A stretch of DNA of 12,493 nucleotides from an uncultured Clostridia bacterium. GTDB lineage: Bacteria > Bacillota > Clostridia > Oscillospirales > Acutalibacteraceae. The stretch's first letter is position 1. Every line of letters starts with the position of its first letter. The notes under the pieces are model-generated. The model did no database searches. It was not told the origin of the DNA and worked only from the letters and a program-made list of their open reading frames with translations. The stretch lies in NCBI GenBank assembly GCA_937919155.1, contig CALFPM010000013.1, positions 1 to 12,493 of the forward strand. The letters are read 5' to 3'. A program made the translations under genes and the position numbers. Shown here one piece after another: positions 6,665-12,493 of this stretch.

Positions 6665-8611
6665 TTAAAATCTGATTTCCACCATCTGATGAATATTGAC
6701 TTCGGGAACAGTGAAGCTTGCCTTTCCGTCTTTGAATTTATAATCGATTGATTCGCCTGAGGGAACAAGTTTCACCGAAACAGGCTCGGAATCGCATCTG
6801 ACACTGCATTCAACATTATAAAGAGGAACTGTGTCCTCAATAACTTCTGTATTTTCACCTCTCACGGTTGTGTGGGCAAACAAAAGGTGAAGAATATTTC
6901 TGTTTTCTTTTTTCTGCCTTGTGTATGTCACAACGGCTCTGTCGGGCAATGCGGCGGTAACGGTTGCCGTGTTTCCGAGAAGTTTGCCGATTATATGAGA
7001 GAAAAGCTCTTTGAAGCAAAGGTGACCGTGTTTTGCATATGCAGTGAAAATGTCCCAACCGATATATGCAATGTTTCCTTTGATTATCGCACCTGCAAAG
7101 TTTGTTTCGGGATTATTGGGGGCATGCATATGCGAGCAGAAATGCTCTGCGGTTCTGTTGAAATAGGGATTCTGCATATAAGCTTCGATTTCGCAATCAT
7201 CGGGTTCAATAACATATGAATTGCAACGCATTATGTATTCTGTAATGCCGTTCACGGTTTCGTAGCAGGGGATGAGATATGTGGGATTGAATTCATTGAT
7301 GCTTTTGTATTCTGCGCCGATATCAAGGAAGAATTTGCCGTCTTTCACAAGTGATTCACCGCTTGCGATTATTTTGCCTCCCTTTGCGGCAAAATTTCTG
7401 ATTTTCTCAATCATCGCATCGTCCAATCCTGCAATGTCGGGCAGAATAAGGAGTTTGTAATTCGATAAATCCATTGTTGTGTCAACGAAATTATAGAGAT
7501 ACTTTTTCTCAAGCAGCATTCTGTTGGCACCCACATCGGCTTTGGTGTCACGGTTACCCGTAACTGCTTCTGCGCTTAAAACGGCAATATCCGCCACATT
7601 AACCGCGCCGTTGATCCAAGGCTCTTTCTCTTCGACAAGTGAATATGCCTCGCCGATGAGATTGTAAGTTGCCATGTTCATTTCGCCGAGGGGATGCATC
7701 TGGTCGCCGATTGAACATCCTGCGCCGTTTGCAATGCTGAGCGATGTTTCATAAATCAGAGCATTGGGATGTTTATAACCGCCGAATTCACCCCAACTCT
7801 GGTGAAATTTGCCTGTCATGCCGAGGAAATCCGTGTTTTTCAGTGAGCGCACATAGGCAGCGGAAAGGGGGAAGTGGTCGTATCCCCAGCCGCCTGTGGG
7901 GAGGCTTTCAAGTTCAAGATGTGTGTTGCACTCAATGAAGCCGTAGTTGCCTTTATGAATGTGACCGCCGTTGTGGAAGATTGTTGCCGTGTCGCTGTAT
8001 TTTCTGACGGCACCGTTTGTTGCTTCAATATATTTTTGAAGAGTCATATCAGCGAATTTGTTGCAGTCATCTTCGCTGTTTATGTCCATTCCCAGTTTTT
8101 TCATATCTGCAAGGCATTTTTCGCAGCAGCAAACCCTGGGTGAAACAATATCAAGAAATATACCGCAGGGATTATACATTTTCATAACTTCTTCTATCTG
8201 TGCGCAAAGCAAATCAAGGTAACCCGTGTTGAAGCAAAGGAGATGAAAATGAACTTCTTTTTCATATTCAATCTGCTCATCTTTATCGGTTGACCACACA
8301 TGGTGCCATTCGGGGTGCTTGACAAATTCTTTTTCATCATAGCCTGCAGATATATATACGGGAGCATTGACATCGATTTCTTTGCAGGCTTCAAGCTGAG
8401 CGCCGAGCAAATCAAAATCAAGTTCAGGATGAATTTCGTTGACCTTTGTGGGGTGATATGACCATCCGTGATGGCACTTTGAAAAAACGGTGATGGAGTC
8501 AACGTGACCCGCTTTCAATGCAGCCTGGAACTGTTCTTTTGAGAATTTTTTGCCAACGGGCAAAGTTTTGTTTGTGTGAAAATCAAGGTGTACCTGTCTT
8601 TTTCTTAACAT
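6665..8611 (-). CDS. GHL6/GH151-like glycoside hydrolase, putative alpha-L-fucosidase
   Basis: The 648-residue protein starts RQVHLDFHT and has the TIM-barrel pattern of the hypothetical glycosyl hydrolase 6 group: VDSITVFSKCHHGWSYHPT (38-55), PVYISAGYDEK (84-94), and GIFLDIV with D154. A middle region (LLILPDIAGLDDAMIEKI and GGKIIASGES) is a GH42-type trimerisation domain of flavodoxin-like fold, and the C-terminus is a beta domain. This architecture fits GH151, whose few characterised members are alpha-L-fucosidases; that assignment is from memory and less sure than the superfamily. C161, C163 and C166 have the C-x-C-x2-C spacing of the structural zinc site in GH42. No signal peptide is seen, so it should act inside on imported sugars. 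The ATG has GGAG (8624-8621) nine bases upstream and a near-consensus promoter. The neighbouring GH95 gene supports a role with fucosides; other alpha- or beta-glycosidase activity is possible. Confidence 0.75.
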   Translation of the reverse strand: MLRKRQVHLDFHTNKTLPVGKKFSKEQFQAALKAGHVDSITVFSKCHHGWSYHPTKVNEIHPELDFDLLGAQLEACKEIDVNAPVYISAGYDEKEFVKHPEWHHVWSTDKDEQIEYEKEVHFHLLCFNTGYLDLLCAQIEEVMKMYNPCGIFLDIVSPRVCCCEKCLADMKKLGMDINSEDDCNKFADMTLQKYIEATNGAVRKYSDTATIFHNGGHIHKGNYGFIECNTHLELESLPTGGWGYDHFPLSAAYVRSLKNTDFLGMTGKFHQSWGEFGGYKHPNALIYETSLSIANGAGCSIGDQMHPLGEMNMATYNLIGEAYSLVEEKEPWINGAVNVADIAVLSAEAVTGNRDTKADVGANRMLLEKKYLYNFVDTTMDLSNYKLLILPDIAGLDDAMIEKIRNFAAKGGKIIASGESLVKDGKFFLDIGAEYKSINEFNPTYLIPCYETVNGITEYIMRCNSYVIEPDDCEIEAYMQNPYFNRTAEHFCSHMHAPNNPETNFAGAIIKGNIAYIGWDIFTAYAKHGHLCFKELFSHIIGKLLGNTATVTAALPDRAVVTYTRQKKENRNILHLLFAHTTVRGENTEVIEDTVPLYNVECSVRCDSEPVSVKLVPSGESIDYKFKDGKASFTVPEVNIHQMVEIRF

Positions 8612-8646
8612 AGTCTGTTTCTCCGATGTTTTAAAGTGTTATGCTT

Positions 8647-8675
8647 ATTATACAGCACGGAAACTCCAATTGCAA
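8647..8675 (-). promoter_or_regulatory. Sigma-70-type promoter of the GHL6/GH151-like gene
   Basis: On the minus strand, TTGCAA (8675-8670), a 17-base spacer and a perfect TATAAT (8652-8647). The predicted start near 8640 gives a leader of about 29 bases. Confidence 0.8.
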
Positions 8676-8705
8676 GACGGATAACACAACGAAGAAATAT
8701 ATATG

Positions 8706-8733
8706 TTGTAAATTTCCCGAAATATGCTATAAT
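8706..8733 (+). promoter_or_regulatory. Extended -10 promoter of the flavin oxidoreductase gene
   Basis: TTGTAA (8706-8711), a 16-base spacer, then TATAAT (8728-8733) preceded by TGC, an extended -10. Its -35 lies 30 bases from the -35 of the divergent promoter, so one bound regulator could affect both. I find no convincing operator in the 8676-8705 gap. Confidence 0.75.
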
Positions 8734-8764
8734 GGAAATAATCTTAGTTTTTACGGAGTTTATT

Positions 8765-9955
8765 ATGCTTTTTGAAAATACTGTAATTTCGGGTATCAAA
8801 GTAAAAAACAGAATAATACGCAGTGCGACCCATGACGGTCTTGCGGATGAAAACGGAGCGCCGAGTGAAAAGCTGATTTCAAAGTATGCCAATCTCGCAA
8901 AAAACGAAGTCGGATGCATCATCACGGGTTATGCGGCAGTGAGCAGAAACGGTGTTTCTCCATATCCGAGAATGCTCAGGATATATGACGACAGCGTGAT
9001 TGATAAATACAAAGAACTTACGGATGCGGTTCACAGTCACGGTGCGCCCGTTGTGCTTCAGATTGCGCATTGCGGCAGACAAACCTCGTCAAAGGCAATC
9101 GGTTGCAAGAAAGTTGCGCCGTCAGATGTGCTTCACGGATTTTATCCCGACAAGTCAAAGGTTATGACCGATGATGACATTTACGGTGTTATCGATGATT
9201 TTATCAGTGCCGCAGTCAGGGCGGAAAAAGCGGGATTTGACGCCGTTCAGCTTCACGGCGGTCATGGATATCTGCTCCACGATTTTCTTTCGGCTTACGG
9301 CAACAGACGCCGTGATTCGTGGGGAGGAAGCCTTGAAAACAGATGCAGGGCGGTTGAACTGATAATAAAAGGCATCAAAGAAAAAACAAAGCTTCCCGTG
9401 TGGATAAAGCTCAGTGCGAAGGATAACAGAAAGGGCGGAATGAATATTAATGATTCCGTTCTGATTTGTAAAAGACTTGAAGCGGCGGGATGCGATGCAA
9501 TCGAAGTTTCCTGCGGCACCGTGCAGGATGGCATGAACACAATGCGCAGCAAACTTTTGCCGATGGATGCCGTGTTTAAATACAGAGAACCCTGCGCCTC
9601 ATTTCCCTCAATTCTCAACAAAATTGCATTGCCTGCGGCAAAACTCATCAATCCTCTCATAAAGCAGCCTCAGCCTCTTGAAAACTTCAATGTCGATAAT
9701 GCGGCGGTAATCAAAAAGAACGTTTCCGTTCCCGTTATTGTTGTGGGCGGAATTCACAAAGTGAACGATATGGAACAGTTTTTGTCGGAGGGCAAGGCGG
9801 ATTTCGTTTCAATGTGCAGACCGTTTATCTGTGAGCCTGACCTTGCATTAAAAATGAAAAACGGACAGACTCAGGCAAAGTGCATTATGTGCAATTACTG
9901 CGGACTTGTGATTGAAAAAGAACCTGTAAGGTGCCTGTACGGACGGGTTAAATAA
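8765..9955 (+). CDS. Old Yellow Enzyme-family NADH:flavin oxidoreductase
   Basis: OYE-family enzymes bind FMN and reduce activated C=C bonds or related groups using NAD(P)H. The 396-residue product is a single OYE barrel: NRIIRSATHDG near the N-terminus, L98-Q-I-A-H-C-G-R-Q106, the active-site H164-G-G-H-G-Y-L, the RRDSWGGSLENR block (181-192), and VIVVGGI in the phosphate-binding strand. At the C-terminus C373, C376, C379 and C390 form C-x2-C-x2-C-x10-C, close to the 4Fe-4S motif of dienoyl-CoA-reductase-type members, but the FAD/NAD domains that follow in those are absent. The frame opens further upstream, but the ATG at 8765 has ACGGAG (8753-8758) and lies behind a good promoter. It is divergent from the GHL6/GH151-like gene. 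Its substrate is unknown. Confidence 0.9.
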   Translation: MLFENTVISGIKVKNRIIRSATHDGLADENGAPSEKLISKYANLAKNEVGCIITGYAAVSRNGVSPYPRMLRIYDDSVIDKYKELTDAVHSHGAPVVLQIAHCGRQTSSKAIGCKKVAPSDVLHGFYPDKSKVMTDDDIYGVIDDFISAAVRAEKAGFDAVQLHGGHGYLLHDFLSAYGNRRRDSWGGSLENRCRAVELIIKGIKEKTKLPVWIKLSAKDNRKGGMNINDSVLICKRLEAAGCDAIEVSCGTVQDGMNTMRSKLLPMDAVFKYREPCASFPSILNKIALPAAKLINPLIKQPQPLENFNVDNAAVIKKNVSVPVIVVGGIHKVNDMEQFLSEGKADFVSMCRPFICEPDLALKMKNGQTQAKCIMCNYCGLVIEKEPVRCLYGRVK

Positions 9956-10003
9956 AAAAACAGCCACTTCATTTTACGCGAAAGGCGCAGAATGAAGTGG
10001 TTT
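9953..10003. terminator. Bidirectional terminator between the flavin oxidoreductase and the Asp-box protein operon
   Basis: CCACTTCATT (9964-9973) pairs perfectly with AATGAAGTGG (9991-10000). The A-run at 9954-9960 gives a strong U-tract on the minus strand, so it is best as the terminator of the minus-strand operon; the plus strand has a weaker TTTCCTTATATTT tail. Confidence 0.83.
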
Positions 10004-10016
10004 CCTTATATTTGGG

Positions 10017-11084
10017 TCAGTCCGCTTTTTCCGGAATCCATTTTTGCTGCATAATTACATCGGGCGGGTCAATGCCTTCTCTTGCATAATAAACGGTGAG
10101 CAGGCTTCCGTCATCAAGCTCAACCGTTGACGGGTAACCAAGGTCGTCAGAAAGATATCCTTCGGCAATAACATGCTCATCGCTCCAGCTTTCGCCGCCG
10201 TCACTGCTGAAAATAACGCGGATTCCGTAGGGTAGGGCTCTTCTTGAAAAGGCAGAGATCAGCGTGCCTGATGAATGCAGAAGAAGGTGAGCGGGTGCGC
10301 CGCCCAGTATATCAAGAATCTGCTCGGGTTTGCTCCAGGTTTTGCCGTTGTCATAAGAGACTGTCTGAAAAAGAGTGAAAACCGTTTCTTTATCATCCTC
10401 TGCTCTGATGTGGCAGATGATTTTGCCGTCAGGCATCTGAATTGCATAAGGCTCGTTGAAATCAAGTCCGCAGGTTTCGTCAACCTCAATCCGACCTCTG
10501 AATGTGAATGCACCGCTGTCGGGGTCAAGGATATATGCTTCAATCTGATTCTTTTTTTCGTAAACATTACCTATCCAGAGAATGCTTCCGTCATTCAGAA
10601 CAATGGGACCGTGAGGCGAGGTTATTGGTGATTTGAATATTTTTCCGAATGTTTTGCCGCAATCGTTGCTTATGCGGAATGAACTTCCCAATGCTTCAGC
10701 CTCGTCCTGAGGAGAAACTGAATTAATGTATTCAAAGCATTCCTCGGTTTGCGGCATATTCTGCCTTTGAAATTCAGTTGTGTTGTTGAATGAGGTGAGA
10801 ATAAGTCCGCTTTTGCCGAAAGCTGTAAGTCCTGTGTCTCTGTCATCAAGAACGGTGTCAATGACAGGCAGAGGCTGAGAATAACTCTCACCCTCGTCAA
10901 CGCTCATTGAAAGCACGGCTTTTCCGAACGGACATATATGTTCAATGCGGAATCCCGATGCTCCAACGGCTATTGACCCGTTCTGAAGTCTGACCGCCGT
11001 AGGCCATCCGAAATAATTATGGTCGCTCTCGTTGTTGCTCATTATTATTTTGGGTTCACCGATATGTTTTACTTTAAAATTCAT
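10017..11084 (-). CDS. Asp-box (BNR) beta-propeller protein, sialidase-like
   Basis: This 355-residue protein has four clear Asp boxes (S-x-D-x-G-x-x-W type): S61-V-D-E-G-E-S-Y68, S139-N-D-C-G-K-T-F146, S243-Y-D-N-G-K-T-W250 and S293-S-D-G-G-E-S-W300. Their spacing fits a six-bladed sialidase-type propeller. Candidate conserved arginines exist (R46 in GASGFR, R137, R226), but I do not see the FRIP-type motif of true GH33 sialidases, so sialic acid cleavage is not established; it may be a glycosidase or lyase of another family with this fold. No signal peptide is seen. The frame extends to 11126, overlapping the upstream gene, but the ATG at 11084 has GGGAG (11096-11092) seven bases upstream and is preferred. 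It is the last gene of an operon with a membrane methyltransferase and a GH36-like enzyme. Confidence 0.8.
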   Translation of the reverse strand: MNFKVKHIGEPKIIMSNNESDHNYFGWPTAVRLQNGSIAVGASGFRIEHICPFGKAVLSMSVDEGESYSQPLPVIDTVLDDRDTGLTAFGKSGLILTSFNNTTEFQRQNMPQTEECFEYINSVSPQDEAEALGSSFRISNDCGKTFGKIFKSPITSPHGPIVLNDGSILWIGNVYEKKNQIEAYILDPDSGAFTFRGRIEVDETCGLDFNEPYAIQMPDGKIICHIRAEDDKETVFTLFQTVSYDNGKTWSKPEQILDILGGAPAHLLLHSSGTLISAFSRRALPYGIRVIFSSDGGESWSDEHVIAEGYLSDDLGYPSTVELDDGSLLTVYYAREGIDPPDVIMQQKWIPEKAD

Positions 11085-11115
11085 AAATAAACTCCCGTGC
11101 AATAAATTTAAGGTT

Positions 11116-11787
11116 TTACCAAACAAAAGGGATTAAACGGTATTTTACTTTTGTTTTGTATTCGCGGTAGCCTTCAAGTTCATTCTCGAGAACCTGTTCT
11201 TCGTTTCTGATTCTCTTTGCAATTATGAACGGATATGAAAGAAAAATAACAAAGGATATGAGAGAGCCGAGAATAAGAGGAATTGAAAGAAACAGGAGCA
11301 ATGTTGCGGTGTACATAGGGTGTCTTATTATGCCGTAAAGTCCCGTATCAATTACCTTTTGATTTTCCTGCACCTCAATTGTCCGCGAAAGATATGTGTT
11401 TTCACGGAGCACTTCTGCATACAGCAGATAAGCCGCAATAAATACAACTGCCGCGGCAATTGAAACGGTTTTCGGCAACACAAACCAATCAAATCTGTAA
11501 TTCAGACCTGCGGTGATAAATCCTGCAAGAAACACAAGTCCGCTGAGTTTGACAACAATGCTTTGTTCTGCCTCTTTTTCTTTTGAATTAAGTCTTTTTT
11601 TCAACAGTTCGGGATTTTTTATCATCATAACGATGCCTGCGATTAAAATGGGTGTGAACATAACCGCCATGAAAAGCCAACCCTGATAAAAAGATACTGT
11701 TCCTGCGGGCACAAAAACCAACAGTCCCACTAACACGGCACCCAAAAGGAATTTTGAAAGTGCATCTGCAAACAGCTTTTTTGTCAT
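11116..11787 (-). CDS. Membrane methyltransferase of the isoprenylcysteine carboxyl methyltransferase (ICMT/PEMT) class
   Basis: The 223-residue protein is very hydrophobic, with about five or six membrane segments (roughly 13-32, 36-56, 77-95, 106-125 and a long stretch at 158-185). The C-terminal half holds the class signature: G149-L-Y-G-I-I-R-H-P-M-Y-T160, then RIRNEEQVLENELEGYREY and a basic end, which form the S-adenosylmethionine site in ICMT and phospholipid N-methyltransferases. Bacterial members mostly have unknown substrates; prenylcysteine proteins are not expected here, so lipids or small molecules are more likely. The ATG has AAGGAG (11799-11794) six bases upstream. It lies 16 bases after the GH36-like gene and 31 bases before the Asp-box gene, so the three are probably co-transcribed. 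Its tie to sugar metabolism is unexplained. Confidence 0.85.
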   Translation of the reverse strand: MTKKLFADALSKFLLGAVLVGLLVFVPAGTVSFYQGWLFMAVMFTPILIAGIVMMIKNPELLKKRLNSKEKEAEQSIVVKLSGLVFLAGFITAGLNYRFDWFVLPKTVSIAAAVVFIAAYLLYAEVLRENTYLSRTIEVQENQKVIDTGLYGIIRHPMYTATLLLFLSIPLILGSLISFVIFLSYPFIIAKRIRNEEQVLENELEGYREYKTKVKYRLIPFVW

Positions 11788-11803
11788 ATGAAACTCCTTA
11801 AAA

Positions 11804-12493
11804 TTACCACTGATATTTTATTGTTTCGCCGTCAATTTCCCATTCACAGGGTGTTTTTGTGCCGAAAATATCCAGAGGTCTGAATTGGTGAGGTTCGTTG
11901 AAAACTTTGTATGCGGTTGCAAGGTCGTTTTTCTTTTCATCATCTATACTGTTGTTGCAGGAAACGAAAAGGGGAGTGTTGCTGCATGAAAGCAGGTGAA
12001 GCCACTGCTTATTCTTTTCCCAGGGAATATTGTCGTCAAGAATACCAACGCAGTCTGCATCGCACATATAGAATGTTTCGTTCTGTGCAAGGCGGAATGC
12101 AAGAGTGTTGATGCCGTTTTTCTTTGTTGCTTCCCATTCTCTGCCGCTTGTGTCATTGCCTGTGCGGTTAATCTCAACAAGACCTGCGCAAAGGTGAGAA
12201 ACGGTGTTGCAACCGATGACATACATATCCCGGGCTGTTTTTTTGATGAGCCTGTAAAGGTCGAGAACGATTTCGGCATTGGTTTTTGATTTGTCAAAAA
12301 AACTCCAGCCTTCGGTTACGGTTATTGTGGAATCAAGTTCACAGCCCCAGCTGCCGAATAAATCCGCAGTAGTGAAATCATGCTTAAGAAGCTCATAGCC
12401 CCAGCTTTTGATTCTTTCGATATCTGCTCTGATATAGTCCTGAACAAAGGGATGGGTCGGGTCAAGATACTGCTTTTTGCCGCCGCGTGAAAT
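11804..12493 (-). CDS. GH36/GH27-like alpha-galactosidase family protein, C-terminal part (cut by window edge)
   Basis: Reading leftward from the window edge, the frame is open from 12493 to the stop at 11804, giving 229 residues with no start in view; it is one long gene, not the 140-residue ORF beginning at 12226. The visible part shows the clan-D hallmarks: YLDPTHPFVQDYIR, then W-G-Y-E-L-L-K-H-D-F with the probable nucleophile Asp (codon 12379-12377), and IGCNTVSHLCAGLVEINR followed by T-G-N-D, whose Asp (codon 12154-12152) matches the GH36 acid/base in the usual RxGxD context. A short C-terminal beta domain follows, ending EIDGETIKYQW. These retaining enzymes mostly cleave alpha-D-galactosides; some relatives act on alpha-N-acetylgalactosamine or other sugars, and the sequence here is divergent. 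It is upstream in the operon with the membrane methyltransferase. A signal peptide cannot be judged. Confidence 0.82.
   Translation of the reverse strand: MSRGGKKQYLDPTHPFVQDYIRADIERIKSWGYELLKHDFTTADLFGSWGCELDSTITVTEGWSFFDKSKTNAEIVLDLYRLIKKTARDMYVIGCNTVSHLCAGLVEINRTGNDTSGREWEATKKNGINTLAFRLAQNETFYMCDADCVGILDDNIPWEKNKQWLHLLSCSNTPLFVSCNNSIDDEKKNDLATAYKVFNEPHQFRPLDIFGTKTPCEWEIDGETIKYQW

Noticed and set aside
6855..8143. Several plus-strand ORFs of 60-115 residues between 6855 and 8143
   Set aside because: All lie opposite the well-supported GHL6/GH151-like gene and have no ribosome binding sites or recognisable motifs.
10017..11084. Naming the Asp-box protein a GH33 exo-sialidase
   Set aside because: Asp boxes are fold markers shared with many non-sialidases and the FRIP motif is not seen, so I call only the fold.
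12154..12226. ATG at 12226 as the start of a separate 140-residue gene on the minus strand
   Set aside because: The frame is open all the way to the window edge and the upstream residues carry the GH36 nucleophile block (KHDF), so the ATG is an internal Met of a longer gene.
1..12493. Mobile elements, CRISPR arrays, phage genes, tRNA or rRNA genes
   Set aside because: No transposase or integrase motifs, no regularly spaced repeats and no tRNA-like cloverleaf were seen; coding density and style are uniform.

Overview
The window looks like a chromosomal segment of a low-to-mid-GC, Gram-positive-type anaerobe, most likely an uncultured gut or rumen member of the Clostridia. This rests on strong AGGAG-type ribosome binding sites, TTGACA/TATAAT-type promoters with 17-base spacers, the linkage of rpiB to upp, and the mix of plant- or host-glycan glycosidases. 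The taxonomic placement is inference. I see no mobile element, CRISPR array, tRNA or rRNA. Genes are densely packed and no gap exceeds about 160 bases.

Layout. (1) 1-637, minus strand: N-terminal half of L-arabinose isomerase (araA), running off the left edge. It is divergent from (2) 789-1547, plus strand: a glycerophosphodiester phosphodiesterase. The two promoters lie back to back in about 150 bases and each overlaps a small inverted repeat. (3) 1652-3863, plus strand: a compact housekeeping operon tsaE-tsaB-rpiB-upp, joining two components of tRNA t6A synthesis to a pentose-phosphate isomerase and a uracil-salvage enzyme; it ends at a strong hairpin. (4) 3953-6616, plus strand: a large GH95-type glycosidase (alpha-L-fucosidase or alpha-L-galactosidase class) with a possible signal peptide and recognisable catalytic residues. 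(5) 6665-8611, minus strand: a GHL6/GH151-like glycosidase convergent with the GH95 gene and sharing its bidirectional terminator. It is divergent from (6) 8765-9955, plus strand: an Old Yellow Enzyme-family flavin oxidoreductase. (7) 10017-12493, minus strand: an operon read from the right edge, with the C-terminal part of a GH36/GH27-like alpha-galactosidase, a small membrane methyltransferase of the isoprenylcysteine carboxyl methyltransferase (ICMT/PEMT) class, and an Asp-box beta-propeller protein of the sialidase type.

How it fits together. The accessory genes point to the breakdown of complex glycans carrying L-fucose or L-galactose, D-galactose and L-arabinose (xyloglucan, arabinogalactan or rhamnogalacturonan side chains, or mucin-type glycans). 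The GH95 enzyme may act outside the membrane, while the GHL6/GH151-like, GH36-like and Asp-box proteins show no signal peptide in the parts visible and probably act on imported oligosaccharides. AraA and RpiB would feed pentoses into central metabolism. No transporter or regulator gene is visible, so this is not a complete utilisation locus. The least explained parts are the membrane methyltransferase between two sugar-active proteins, and the flavin oxidoreductase sharing a regulatory region with the GHL6/GH151-like gene.
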